From Neoceratodus forsteri (Eukaryota > Chordata > Ceratodontiformes > Ceratodontidae): DNA of 64,000 bases. The stretch spans positions 169,140,501-169,204,500 of the forward strand of contig CM028131.1 of assembly GCA_016271365.2 (NCBI GenBank). The letters are read 5' to 3'. Both the position numbers and the translations under genes were made by a program. The notes beneath the pieces were generated by a model. It made no database searches and was not told where the DNA came from. It saw nothing but the letters and a program-made list of their open reading frames with translations. This document shows, piece by piece, positions 11,835 through 23,669 of the stretch (position 1 is its first letter; each line of letters opens with the position of its first letter).

Positions 11835-12470
11835 GCAATGCCAGGTCTATTAAAACAAGACGGCTATTATAGCTGATCTTGTTGAGTCATCGACCTTTAC
11901 ATGCATCACTGAGACCTGGCTGGATGAAAATGCTGGGCCTGTATTAGCCGCAGCAATTCCGGCTGGGTACTGGTGATACACCACTCGAGGCAGGATCGAG
12001 GCGGCGGTGTTGCCATGTGTTATAAGTCAGAACTGGGTCTGTGGAGGTGCCAGCGGGAGTCACCAGATCCTTTGAGTACATTGTGGGCGAGGGTGTGGGG
12101 TGCAGGATACTTCTCGTATACCGTCCACCAGGTGACGAGAATGTTTTTCTGCAGGAAGTCGCAGACTTCATTGTCGACCTAACATTGGGGTCCCCCAGAT
12201 GGTTGGTTCTGGGGGACTTCAATGCCTGGGTCGACGATGAATTCTCTCGGTTTGGTCAAGATTTCCTCCAGTTGATGATATCACTGGGCTTCACACAGGT
12301 GGTTTCCTCCTCGACCCATGTGGGTGGACACTCATTGGACCTGGTGTTCCTTCTGGGGATGGGGATATCTGACTTGGTGGTGGAACTGGTTGGATGGTCA
12401 GACCATCACTCCATTAGATTCAGTTTTGAGACCACCCCTGTTAGGTCTGCCCCCACGGAGATGGTTCGAT
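11835..12470 (+). pseudogene. L2 endonuclease (EEP family) remnant
   Basis: The reading begins near 11840 with an NARSIK-like first strand motif. It continues through CITETWLDENAG near 11905 (the catalytic ET) and then shifts frame. The main open stretch covers RILLVYRPPGDENVF near 12115, LVLGDFNAWVDDEF near 12205 (GDFN motif), SLDLVFL near 12335, and WSDHHSIRFSFE near 12395 (SDH motif). The catalytic landmarks ET, GDFN and SDH are all recognisable, but the frame changes near 12000. Confidence 0.85.
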
Positions 12471-13219
12471 ACCGCCCTTTGAGGGGCGTATCCCCAGAGG
12501 ACCTGATGGCGGTGTTTGACCTATCAAGTCTACCGATAGATTGCATGGATCCAGGTGATCTGCTACATGCCTATAATGAGGCGGTAACAGGGCCCTGGAT
12601 TCTATTGCACCAGTTCGTGTTCGTCTCCTCTTACCCGCCCAGGTCTCCTTGATTTGATGAGACCATGAGGGAAATCTGAGGAGAGCTGGCGAAGGCTGAG
12701 TTGGCGAAAGTCCGGTTGTGATGATGACAAGCTTAGTTTGATGGACCATTATTTAGTCTATCAATCCGCAATCTCTCATAAGAAGGCAGAATTCCTGTCC
12801 AGAGAGATAGTGGCTGCACAGAATAGACCAGCTCAGCTCTTTCGGACTGTGGACAGACTGTGCAATCCAGTTTGTCTTCAGCCCAGAAGAGCCTTATCTC
12901 AAGAATGGTGTGAGGAGCTTGCTCTCTTCTTTGCAGATAAGGTTGCCAAAATCAGATCGGACATTCGCTCTTCCCCTCCTAATGGGAGCAGCGGTGGTCA
13001 TCAGGAGATGTCAAACACCCAGTTGGAATGGTCTGACTTCAGCCTTCCCATAATCGAGGATGTTGTGATGATCATTCGAGCACTGCGACCGACCTGCTGT
13101 GATTTGGACCCTGGTCCCACGCGCCTCTTAGTGGGTTGCGTGGATAAGATTGGCCTAGTCCTAGCTTCGATCGTATGGAAGTCTTTGGAGAGGGATTTTC
13201 CAGATCCCTCAAAGAGGCT

Positions 13220-14337
13220 ATAATTAAGCCCCTTTAAAGAAACCCCTTAGACCCATACTGTCTAGCAAATTACAGGCTAGTCTCTAACTTACCCTTTGTG
13301 GGTAAAGTTATTGAGAAAGTGGTCACAGTGCAGTTGGAGGATCATCTGACCAACAACAATATCTACGATTTGTTCCAGTCTGGATTTAGGAAAAGGCATA
13401 GTACCGAGACAGCTCAATGCAGTACTAAATGACCTCCTAATGGCAAGAGATCGTAGGACCCGATCCATCTTGGTACTACTTGATCTCTCTGCAGCGTTTG
13501 ACACCGTTGACCATGGTGTGCTATTGGAGCACCTGCGGTTAGTCTGTGGACTGTCTGGTACGGTCCTCAGATGGTTTCAATCTTACCTTGAGGGTAGGAC
13601 TCAGAGAGTGGTGTCGGGAGTTTTTTCCTCAGCATCATTCTCCCTGCCCTGTGGGGTACCGCAGGGCTCCATTTTAGCACCCATGTTGTTTTCGGTGTAT
13701 ATGCTACCATTGGGGGCGATTATTAGATAGTACAGTTTGGGTTTTCACTGCTATGCAGATGATACCCAGCTGTATATGTCTTTGTGCCCAGTCAGGACGC
13801 TGCCTTGTCAGTATTTAATAACTGCCTTGAAGAAATCCAAGAATGGATGAATGGGAGTTGGCTGAGGTTGAACCGGAGAAAACTGAGGTGTTGGTTGTGG
13901 ATATAGGTCGCTGTGAGGCGGGTCTGCCAGAGGATCACCCTCAGGCCTATGGCTTGGAGGTGTTCAGCTGGCGACCTCAGACCAGGTGGAAATCTTGGCG
14001 TAGTATGATGACCATTTGACACTTAAATCCCAGGTGTCAGGTTATAAAGACTTCCTTTTCATCTGAGGAATATTGCCAGGGTGAAGCACTTGGTTCCTCC
14101 AGAGGACCTTCAACATTGATCCACGCCTTTGTTACCTCCCGGCTTGACTACTGTAACTCCCTATACCTAGGGCTATCGGGGGTTGAACTTCGCCGTCTGC
14201 AGCTGGTGCAGAATGCGGCAGCCAGGCTGTTGACTGGAGTCTCTAGATCCAGTCACATAATGGCCTGGTGCTCCGCAGACTGCACTGGCTGCCAGTGTTT
14301 TGGTGAATTACCTCAAGGTCGGTTTGCTGACCCATAA
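13220..14337 (+). pseudogene. L2 reverse transcriptase remnant
   Basis: ANYRLVSNLPFVGKVIEKVV near 13268 is the first finger block, followed by FQSGFRKRHSTETA near 13375. Motif A LVLLDLSAAFDTVDHGVLL lies near 13470, with WFQSYLEGRTQRVVSG, GVPQGSILAPMLFSVYM and motif C HCYADDTQLYM near 13747. Both motif C aspartates and the motif A aspartate are intact, but frameshifts near 13425 and 13730 split the palm. The set AAFDTVDH, RTQ-V, GVPQGS-LAP-LFS-YM and CYADDTQLY is diagnostic of L2-type elements. Confidence 0.88.
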
Positions 14338-14934
14338 AGCCCTACATGATCTGGGACCTGCCTACCTGAAAGAGCTCCTGTGCCCCTGTAGTCCCTCTAG
14401 CCCCCTCCGATCCACTGACGAGGATGCTAGAGATTCCCAGAATGCGCTTGAAAACATCTGGTGCTGATCATTTTAGTTTTATGGCACCTACCCTGTGGAA
14501 CTCTCTACCTCGTCAGGTGCGAGATTGCCCGACCGTCCTTAGTTTTAAAGGGCGCTGAAAACCCACCTTTTAATATAGCTTTTAAGGATTCTTGTTAATC
14601 TGATTTATTATATTTATTGTTATATTTATTTGTACAGGCTTTGATTTAAGAAAAGCGCCTTTTAAAAAAAAGTTGAATTGAATTAATAAGCATAGCCAGG
14701 ATCTGCACTGATGGTAATTCAGGCACCATCATTCCACTTTAGCAGTCAGCCCCAAACCTTTCATGGAGCTCCCAGAGGATAAGAAGATGTCCACACTTTG
14801 TGAGGCACGTTTGGCATCTTTGTTTGGTCCCATCTTGTACCAGGATGTTTTGGATAGGTATCAGTATTATTTCAGTATTAACAAGCTGAAAATATAAGGA
14901 CTGCAATGCAGTTTTAAAGTTGGGTGTTCAGAGC

Positions 14935-16020
14935 TGCCTTAGGATGCAACCACTATGTTGCTGCTCCACAGTCGCCCCAGAAGCAGACAATTTGCTGGAA
15001 GATAAGGGCCAATTGGCACATCCATTTCCCCCCAGTTTTCCCTGCCTATATTGTCACTGCAGATCTTAATTGATCTCAAACTCTTCCCCCCATTGCTTTC
15101 CACTACGATTACATTGTGTCTGCTCATGCATTCTTGAATCCTACCAATGTTTTTGCCCCATCACCTCTGCTGAAAGTACCGTTTCTGTGAAGAAGTATTT
15201 CATCATGTCTCTTTTGAATTTACCCCCTTCCAGCATCATTGCATGTGCCTTGTTCTCATGCATGTTTTATACTCCCCTCCTGTACCTTGTTTACCCTGGT
15301 GGGTATTTATAGCTTCTATCATATCCCTTCCCATATCACTTCCAGGGTGTACATATTGAGGTCATTTAATCTCTCCTTGTAGGGCTTCTGAGGCAGATCC
15401 TGTACCATTTTAGTTGCATTTCTCTGTACAGCCTCCACTCTGTCTATGTCCTTCCTGAGATGTGATCTCCAGAACTAGGCACAGTACTTCAGGTTGAGTC
15501 TCACCAGCGATCTGTACAGTGGTAACACCATCTTACTCCTTCTGCTTGTGATACTCCCATCTTTGCACCCAAAATCCCACTGGCCCTACCAACTGTCTTG
15601 TAGCACCATCTGGCCTCCCAGGTCCCTTTTCTGTTTGGTGACAGTCACTGCCTCTTCTCATTTTTATTTCACCTCTGAGATTCTGTGACCTAAGTGCATG
15701 AGTTTGCACCTTTTTTGCATTCAATCCAAGCTGCCATATCCTTGACCACTCTTTGAGTTTACTTAGGTCTCTGAACATTCTTTCTACCACCACCCCCCGG
15801 AGTGTCCACCCTATTGCAGATTTTTGGTGTCATCCGCCAAGATGCAGATCTTCCCTTGCACGCCTCTGCAATTTCACTTATAAAGACATTAAAGAGGACT
15901 GATTCCAGTACTGAACACTGTGGCACCCCGCTGATCACTCTCCCATCACCAAAGTGAACTCCATTTACCACCATCCTCTGTCACCTATCTCTTAACTATT
16001 TTAACAAATGTCTTACCCAG
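14935..16020 (-). mobile_element. CR1 retrotransposon 3' half
   Basis: The minus strand carries CR1 palm sequence near 15970-15870 (VNGVHFGDGRVISGVPQ, SVLFNVFISEIAEACKG). It continues through a DTKICNRVDT-like remnant near 15820, a short spacer, the C-terminal LEYC-type region and a KKYFFTE-like segment near 15195. It ends in a 3' region rich in GGGGAAATGGATGTGCC. The usual TTTCTATG tail is not evident. Many indels and a compressed motif C region show that it is old. Confidence 0.75.
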
Positions 16021-16324
16021 TTTGCCACCTAATCAGTTTGTTTAGCTACTGTCTTACAAACACACACTGCAAGAGTGCTTTATGCTACCTTATCTACAGG
16101 CACTCTCTATGAGTACCTTTCTGTACTGAGCAGAGATGGATAAATGAGTGGTTGCCAATATTACTGCCCTAGCCAGATGAGGAAAGCATGAGCAATATTA
16201 TTTTACAGGAACTTTGTATGTATTTATTTACTTAGAACATATTTTATCAGGTAGCAAGTGGCATCCTAACTGGCTCATTTCCTGCTGTGACCTGGGGTTA
16301 GGGAACAGGGATCATCAAGCCTTC

Positions 16325-17345
16325 TCTTCTTCTTTTGTAGACAGGTCCCCACTGGAGGATGCCACCTCCTTCAGATATTTTGGGGTATGGCTCAATAAAC
16401 ACCTCAACTTTTCTGTCCATGTGGATGCCATGGTCAAAAAAATTGCACCCCAAGCTTGGTGCTTTGAACAGAATCCACAACTGCATCCAATTGCTGGCTT
16501 GCATGCAGTCATCCGGAGAATGATCCTTCCAATCTGTGGTGATGTGGTCTACAGTGCCACCCCTGGTACTTCCCTTGCCAAACTGGACACTCTCTTCCAC
16601 TCTTTCTGCTACTTTGCACTTAACTGCCCCCTTCACACTCACCACTGTTCTCTGTATCAGTCTCTATCCCTTCCTCTCTTGAGATTAGACACTGGGCCAC
16701 TGTGTCAACCTCATCAGTAAATTCTGATTTGGCTCCCTTCCCCCACTTCAGCTTCTTTCCATACCCTCCTCATCCCACTCCCCTTAGGAGTACAAATGCT
16801 CATACCCCTGGCTGTTCCCTCCCTCAACATCCACTGCCAAGCTGCTTCAGTACCATTTCACTAAACTCTGAATTCCATCCCCATACCATCCATAATGCTT
16901 CCTCCCCTCGTGTCCTCTCCACCATCCTTTGAGACCTTGCCTCACCCTCCTATGACTTCCCTTAATTTTTGGCCACCCCCTCTTCTCCCCTCCTACCAGC
17001 TCCTCCTCTGTCTTCTCTTCCCCTGTTTCATCCTCTTTCTAATTCTACCCTCTACTACCTTACCTAATACTAGTCATAGCCTGACTCCAAAATCTCTAGT
17101 ATCAACTTTGCTGCTATTTCATTATTTTCACAAATATGCCAAGTACTTAAAAGTTTGTAAATGCCTTCTAAAGCTCAGATGTATTTATTGTAGTATTCTA
17201 AGTATGTGTCTATAATTACCTGCCTACCTGTCTTTGTTCATTGTTATTCATCTCAGCCCCAATTCCCAGGATGCATCTGGAAACGAGCAGATTGCTCAGC
17301 ATGCCTTTCCTGGTGAAACATTTATATAAATAAATAAAAATAAAT
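16325..17345 (+). mobile_element. Rex1/L2-like retrotransposon, 3' fragment
   Basis: The peptide ATSFRYFGVWLNKHLNFSVH near 16362, followed by VDAMVKKIAP and later LAKLDTLFHSFCYFALN near 16575, closely parallels the fuller copy at 55714-57890 (ESFRYLGIWLDQHLTF, LVKLDTLFNSFCHFAL). The downstream Pro/Ser/Leu-rich, C-rich sequence to 17215 is the degraded C-terminus. The element ends with GGTGAAACATTTATATAAATAAATAAAAATAAATAAATA, the same GGTGAAAC-plus-(AAAT)n ending as the other copy. The clade name is tentative. Confidence 0.7.
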
Positions 17346-17765
17346 AAATATAGACAATGCATGGTAGACACATTGAATAAACAATAAATTCTGAGTCAAA
17401 ACATTTTATACAGAGTCACAGTGCACAGACAGTGTAGCAAGAACTGCCAAGGAATGGTGTATATCTTAATTTATTTAACAAATCAGAAAGACATTTGAGC
17501 CAAGGGCTCTTTTACAGAGGTTCCAATTCAAGTCACAAGAATAGCAAATTACTATGGTTCAGTAAGTAGTTCAACATGAGGAAAATAATTACATAAGCAA
17601 AAGAACAATATGGCAAGATAAATATTGTGTGAGTGCAGCCAGTGGCCTTGTCTGAAGAGGAGGTGAAAGGGCTTACAAGGAGAGAAAGTACAGTGGGTGA
17701 ATTGGGGGGGGGGGTGGAAGGAGCAAAAAGAGCAAGGAGGAGATTCCACAAGGAAGCTTGAGCAG
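17346..17765. other. Unassigned 420 bp
   Basis: No coding motif or repeat end is recognised. It contains a run of ten G residues near 17704. The beginning of the next CR1 fragment may lie within its last tens of bases. Confidence 0.3.
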
Positions 17766-18108
17766 GAAAACCTCACAGAGTCATCTTTCCGAAAAGAGAT
17801 GTGCAAGAACAGGGGACACAATTTGAAGATAGAGGGGGAATGGCTCAGGGGCAATGTGAGGAAGTATTTTTTCACAGAGAGGGTGGTGGACACATGCAAC
17901 AGCCTTCCTGAGGAGATTGAGGGGTCTAAAACTGTGGGAGAATTCAAGAATGCATGGGACAGACATAAGGCAATTCTTGTGGAGGAGTAGGAAAAATGGG
18001 CTGTTGGTTAACTAGGATCTGCAGCTTATCCTGTAGCTAGAAATGGGAAGACTGGGTGGGCAGCGGTCCTTATCTGCCATCAAAGTCTATGTTTCTATGT
18101 TTCTATGA
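17766..18108 (+). mobile_element. CR1 3' end, short
   Basis: The plus strand encodes the CR1 C-terminus. FRKEMCKNRGHNLKIEGEW near 17790 is followed by GNVRKYFFTERVVDTCNSLP near 17850 and EFKNAWDRHKAILVEE near 17945. The 3' end reads CCTTATCTGCCATCAAAGTC and finishes in a (TATGTTTC)n tail. Another CR1 begins immediately after the tail. Confidence 0.85.
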
Positions 18109-18450
18109 AGAAATGGGGGTTACTAGTGTGTTACTGCAGGGTTCAGCACTGGGTCAAGTCCTTTTTAATGTCTTTATAAGTGACATTGCAGAGGGTCTGG
18201 AAGGAAAAGTATGCCTCTTTGCAGATGACACAAAGATCTGCAACAAGGTTGATACACAAGAGGGGGTGTGGAAAGGATGAGAAAGGACTTGGCAAGGCTG
18301 GAGGAATGGCCCGAAGAATGGCAGCTTGGATTCAATGCAATGAAGTGTAAAATAACGCACCTGGGAAACAAAAACCTAGGGGAAGAGTACACAGTTGGGG
18401 GGGAGGTAGTAAAAACTACAAAAATGGAAAGGGACCAGGGAGTAATCATA
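18109..18450 (+). mobile_element. CR1 copy D, left part (palm domain)
   Basis: This part encodes LGQVLFNVFISDIAEGLEGK near 18155 and motif C VCLFADDTKICNKVDT near 18215 with both aspartates intact. ERMRKDLARLEEWPEEWQLG and KMERDQGVIIS follow, ending at about 18450. An inverted CR1 is inserted exactly there, and this copy resumes at 20551. Confidence 0.85.
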
Positions 18451-20550
18451 TCATAGAGACATAGAAACATAAAGGTTGATGGCAGATAAGGACCACAAGG
18501 CCCATCCAGTCTGCCCATTTCTTTTTCTACCTTATAAATGTGCCATCGGCCTTTGCTCTGTCAGTGGCCTATCTATTCATACTCATCTGTATTGCTATTT
18601 TTCTTATATTTACTGTAAACATGTTAGACTCTTTCACCTTGTTAATGCCCTTAAGGTGTTTGAATGTTTCGACCATATCATCTCTCTCCCTCCTTTGCTC
18701 AAGGGTATACATATTGAGCTCCGTTAATCTGTCCTCATATGTCTTCTGATGCAGTCCCTGCACCATTTTGGTTGCCCTTCTCTGGACTGCCTCAATTTGG
18801 TTAACATCCTTGTGAAGGTGTGGCCTCCAGTACTGCATGCAGTACTCCAGATGGGGCCTAACCAGTGTCTTGTTAAAGAGGGATTATTACCTCCCTCTTA
18901 TGACTTGTGATACTCCTACTTATACACCCTAACATCCCCCCTAGCCTTACCTACTGCTTTAGAGGTCTGCCTGGATGATTTCAGGTCATCAGTGATGATG
19001 ATGTCCAAGTCTCTTTCTTCCTTTGTGACTGCCAGCAACTCCCTTCCCAGCCTATAGGTGGCTTCAGGGTTTCTCTTCCCTATGTGCATGATCTTGCACT
19101 TCTTTGCATTAAGTCCCTGTTGCCACGGTTCTGACTATTTTGCTAGTTTATCCAGATCTCTTCTCATTCTGCCCACCCCATCTGGATCACCTACTCTGTT
19201 GCAGATCTTGGTCTCATCTGCAAACAGACAAGCCTTACCCTCTAGTCCATCTGTAATGTCACTAATGAAGATATTGAAGAGGACTGGCCCAGGACTGATC
19301 CCTGAGGTACTCCACTTGTGACTTGCATCTCTTCTGACTGTATACCATTTACCACCACTCTCTGTTTTCTGCCTGTCAACCAGTTTGCCAGCCAGTTGAC
19401 CAACTTCTGACCCACCCCTAGCCTACCCAGCTTATTTATCAATCTTCTATGTGGAACAGTATTGAAAGCTTTGCTGAAGTCAAGGTAGGTGACATCAACT
19501 GCTCCCCCTTGGTCCACCACTCTGGTTACCCAGTCAAAGAAATCTATAAGATTAGTTTGACAGGACCTTCCTTTTGTAAACCCATGCTGTCTTGCATCCT
19601 GTGCCCCTATGGATTCCAGGTGTTACGCTATCCTTTCCTTAAGGAGTGCCTCCATAATCTTGCCCACTACTGAGGTAAGACTGGCTGGTCTGTAGTTCCC
19701 TGCCTCCTCCCTTCTACCACTCTTGTGGAGCGGGATCACATGAGCCCTTCTCCAGTCTTCTGGGACCTCTCCTCTGCTCAGAGACTCACTAAACAGTTCT
19801 GCTAATGGCTCTGCTAGTTCCAACTTTAGCTCCTTGTACCCTGGGATGTATGCTATCAGGTCCTTTTGCCTTGTCCACCCTGAGCTTAGTGAGCTCTTGT
19901 AGGACCCTTTCTTTTGTGAAGGGAGTAGTGCTCACCTCCCTCCCCCCTGTGTCCATGGTGCTAAGCTGTGGGCCCTGCCCTACCTTCTCTTCAGTAAATA
20001 CTGAGGAAAAGTATCTATTTAGGATAGATGCTTTTACATGGTCCTCCTCCTCACATGCCCCCTTTTCTCCTTTGAGCTTAGCAATACCCCCTCTGGACTT
20101 TCTCCTTTCACTAATGTATCTATAGAAAGTCTTGTCACCTTCTTTTACTTTTAGTGCTAGTCTTTCCTCAGTTTGGGACTTTGCCTTACTGCCTTTCCTG
20201 CTTCCCTTAGGGAAGTTTGCTACACCTCCCTATCTTCATCTTGTTGTGTTCCTTTGTATTTCCTGAAGGCAAGGCTTTTGGCTCTGACCTTTTCTGCTAC
20301 TGTATTTGAGAACCAAACTGGTTTCCTTCTTCTTTTGCACTTCCTTTTCTGTCTAACACAATGGGATGTTGCTTCAAGTATTGTATCCTTAATGCTTGCC
20401 CACTTTGCCTGTACTCCCTCACCTGTGTTTCTTTTTGCCAGGGCTAGCTTAACTCTGTTGGCCATCTTATCAAAGTCAGCTCCTCTGAAGTCCCATATTG
20501 TTGCCTTGGAATGGGATGATTTAGAAGTAGTGGCCAAATTGAACCATACC
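18451..20550 (-). mobile_element. CR1 copy E, inverted and nested in copy D
   Basis: This 2.1 kb CR1 reads on the minus strand. It starts near 20550 with the EN-RT linker (DFRGADFDKMANRVKLALAK). RT follows with EDWRRAHVIPLHKSGRREEA near 19750, GNYRPASLTSVVGKIMEALL, motif A YLDFSKAFNTVPHRRL near 19480, VTSGVPQGSVLG near 19310, and motif C near 19225 reading LFADETKICN. FADE replaces FADD, so one catalytic Asp is lost. The 3' end (near 18450-18520) is the TTATGTTTCTATGTCTCTATG-type tail in reverse. The junctions are tight: the host CR1 sequence lost no more than a few bases. Confidence 0.88.
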
Positions 20551-21238
20551 ACGTGATTAAGGTTAGCAAGCAATGTAAGAAGGCAGTAGGGAGGGCTGGG
20601 GGATACTGGAATATATAGGGAGAGGCATTACCAGCAGAAAACAGGAAGTTGCTATCCCTCTGTACAGACAGTTGGTGAGACCCCATCTGGAGTACTGCAT
20701 CCAGTTCTGGAGACCCCATCTCTGCAAGGACATAGACAGGATGGAGGCAGTCCAAAGGAGGGCAACTAAAATGGTGCAGGGTCTGCAAGAGAAGCCATAC
20801 GAAGAAAGACTAAATGAGCTTAATATGTATACCCTTGAGTAAAGGAGGGAGAGGGGCAGTGATTGAAACTTTTAAGTACCTCAGTGGAATCAACAAAGTC
20901 CATGAGGGTAGCATCTTTCAGAAAAGAGATGTACAAGAACTAGGGGACACAATTTGAAGACAGAGGGGGGATGGCTCATTGGCAATGTGAGGAAGTACTT
21001 TTTCACAGAGAGGTCGGTGGACACATGGAACACCATCCTGAGGAGGTAGTGGGGTCTAAAACTGTGAGAGAATTCACAAATGCATGGGACAGACATAAGG
21101 AGATTCTTGTGGGGGGTAGGAAGAAATAGGCTGTTGGTAAACTAGGATCTTCAGCTTATCCAGTAGGTAGGGAAATGGGAAGACTGAGTATGCCAAGCGG
21201 TCCTTATCTGCCATCAAAGTCTATGTTTCTATGTTTCA
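20551..21238 (+). mobile_element. CR1 copy D, right part
   Basis: The interrupted copy resumes with a LKVSKQCKKAVGRAGG-like reading and then PLYRQLVRPHLEYCIQFW-type sequence near 20660-20710. The block ATKMVQGLQEKPYEERLNEL lies near 20770. A KKYFFTER-like segment is near 20990, and the element ends in CTTATCTGCCATCAAAGTCTATGTTTCTATG near 21200-21236. Together with 18109-18450 this gives a collinear CR1 3' half. Confidence 0.85.
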
Positions 21239-22870
21239 AAGCAGACAGACCCATGACAGGGGCAGGCACAAGTCCATTTACTACAGAAAGTGTCCTGAAG
21301 GAACTAAAGAAGCTGAAAATGGACAAAGCAATGGGCCAGAATGGGATACACCCGAGGATACTTAAAGAACTAACAGAGGAGCTCACAGCACCACTAGCAG
21401 CACTGTTCAATGACTCTCTAAGCAGTGGCTACATACCACAGGGCTGGAAAGAGAATATAGTAGTTTCTCTTCACAAAAGTGACAGCAAGGAGTAGGCTGG
21501 GAACTATCTTCCCTTAAGTCTAACCTCAGTGGTGGGGGAAAACTGATGGAAGCAATCCTTAAAAAATGGATAGTGGAATATCTAAAGATCAGCATGCAAT
21601 TAGACCCTGAACAGCATGGTTTCATGGCAGGACAGTTATGCCAGACCAATATGATTGATTTCTTCAATTCTGTGACCAAAACAGTGGACCAAAGCGGGGA
21701 TGTGGATGTCGTATATTTAGATTATTGTAAAGCATTTGACTCTGTCCCTCATAGAAGGCTGGTTAACAAACTAGACCTCACAGGTGTAGGGCCTAAAATC
21801 ATCAACTGGGTAAGAAATTGGCTATGGAACAGGACACAGAGTGTGTTGGTCAATGGGACAATGTCTACAGAGTGAAAGGTGATCAGTGGGGTACCACAAG
21901 GTTCAATCTTGGGGCCAATCCTCTTCAATATATTTATCAATGGAATCACTGAAGTGCTGGAGGGGGAAGGTATGCCTGTTTGCAAATGACACAAAGATCT
22001 GCAATAGGGTAGACACACAGGAGGGCACTGTGAAAATGTTGTCTGACCTCAAAAAACTGGAAGAATGGTCTAGAAACTGGCAGTCAAAATTCATCACCAA
22101 AAAACATAAAGTAATGCACCTTGAAAAACAAAACCGAAAGGTGACATATGTCTTTCGAGGGGGGGACAAATTACAGAGACCAAAATGGAACGAGATGGTG
22201 GGTTCTAATTTCAGACAGTTTAAGAGTAGGAAGACAGTGTGAAAAAACAGCTTATAAAGCCAGCAGCATCCTTGGTTGTATGGGCAGGGGCATTACAAGT
22301 AGAAAATGTGAGGTAATAATGCCACTATACAGGTCTCTGGTGAGGCCATATCTGGAGTACTGTGTCCAGTTTTGGAGATCTCACTTAAAAAAAAGACATA
22401 AACCACCAAGAAACAGTACACATGAGGACTACAAAGATGGTACAGGATCTACATCATAAGCCATACGAAAACAGACTAAAACAACTACAGTTATACTCAC
22501 TGTAAAAAAGGAGGGACAGCGGAGATATGATAGAAACCTTTAATCACATTCATTAAGGGAATAAACTCAGTGCACAAGGAAGACCTCTTCCACTAGTACA
22601 AGACTGCTCTCATGGCATTGCATGTGTCTAAAGAGAGGTAGGTTCAAAAGCAACACTTGGAAGTTCTCCATCACGGAATGGGTTGTGAACCCTTAGAATA
22701 GTGTGCCACAAGAAGTGGGGAGTCTAAGACAGTCAGGAGTTCAAGTTAGCATGCAATAGGTGTTATCTAAACCTGTTAAGTAAGAATTAGCTGGGTGGAG
22801 AGTAGCAGGAAAAAAGGCAGACTAGATGAACCACAAGGTACCATTCTGCCATCATTTTTATGTTCTTAAC
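21239..22870 (+). mobile_element. CR1 copy F, different subfamily
   Basis: A long open stretch encodes ESVLKELKKLKMDKAMGQNG near 21290, HPRILKELTEELTAPLAALF, QHGFMAGQLCQTNMIDFFN near 21610 and motif A VYLDYCKAFDSVPHRRLVNK near 21710. ISGVPQGSILGPILFNIFIN follows near 21880. The motif C region near 21975 reads LFANDTKIC, so the first Asp of FADD is Asn. The C-terminal KCEVIMPLYRSLVRPYLEYC block lies near 22310. The 3' end near 22830-22870 (CATTCTGCCATCATTTTTATG) differs from the TTTCTATG tails of its neighbours. Several frameshifts occur after 22000. Confidence 0.87.
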
Positions 22871-22959
22871 GTGTAAAGTAATCACAATTAAGGTGAACAT
22901 TCTACTGGATTGTTTTGTCTTCCAAGCTCTCCTCATTAAGCACCTTCCTTGTTCTTTAA

Positions 22960-23669
22960 AACTCTGGAAAAAAACATGAAGGAATTTCTCTGGGTAGAAA
23001 ATAGACTTCAAGTTTTTTTTAGAAAAGTTGTATCGATTTCCAGAACAAGGAAGGTTGGGATTACCAAATTTTCAGTGATATTATTTAGCAGCTCATATTG
23101 AACCAGTTAACTAGACTTATGGCTAAAAGTCTTGATCTCCCCCCATCAAGGCTCTCCTTGGAAGATTATATCCTTCCATGTAGAAGGTATAGTACTTCAT
23201 TTTAAATAGATTTTTAAAAAAGTCATACACTAAAGAGGTTCAAAACTCACAAAAATCATTGCCATGGGTTGGCAACAACCAAATAAATAATTGGGTATTA
23301 CTGCTCCACTTACATGCCTCTCTCCAATTTTTTTAACCCACATCTACCAAAAACATCTATTCCTTATAGTTGGTTGAGAGATGATTTTGTATTCCTAAAT
23401 GATCTGTGCCCTGACAACAATTTAATCTTATTTGATTATCTCTCAACTCTACTACACCTCCTGCCAAAATGTTTCATAAAATACGTCCACTTTAAATCCA
23501 TTTTCAGAAAGTGTGTTGAAGATTTGAGACCCCTACCATAGATTCCCCTTGATTCCTTATTAAGAGAAATCAACTCTCAATCCAAACTCAGACAAAATCT
23601 ATAACTGAAAAATAGAGGATGTATCTCTGCCTCTTTTGATCTTTAAAGACTACTAAGGAGAAAGACCTT
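22960..23669 (+). mobile_element. L1-like ORF2 C-terminal fragment, left part
   Basis: The reading near 22978 gives EFLWVENRLQVFFRKVVSIS, then RKVGLPNFQ with YYLAAHIEPVN. This is the F-W...GG-GLPN-YY-A-H- block of L1-type ORF2 C-termini. A segment at 23314-23541 (HLPKTSIPYSWLRDDFVFLN) continues it. At 23669 the frame is cut by a foldback transposon, and it resumes at 25091. The KEKDL/EFTF join across the insertion reproduces the WEKDL motif region of L1-type elements. Confidence 0.7.

Larger units (their letters stand above)
10470..14690 (+). mobile_element. L2 non-LTR retrotransposon, nearly full length but broken
   Basis: A 5' region (about 10470-11800) leads into an apurinic-type endonuclease and then an L2-type reverse transcriptase. 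The C-terminal motif LDYCNSLYLGLSGVELRRLQ lies near 14140, followed by QNAAARLLTG. The end reads LPTLWNSLPRQVRD-like near 14490. The element finishes with an A-run and TTGAATTGAATTAA, the short tandem tail expected of L2. Length of about 4.2 kb fits a nearly complete L2. Several frameshifts and stops interrupt the open frame, so it is inactive. The exact 5' boundary, somewhere between the L1 ORF1 remnant and 10540, is uncertain. Confidence 0.85.

Noticed and set aside
16702..17215. Hydrophobic Leu/Pro/Ser-rich frame resembling a membrane protein
   Set aside because: It lies in the C-rich degraded 3' part of a Rex1/L2-like element, and the homologous region of the fuller copy explains it.
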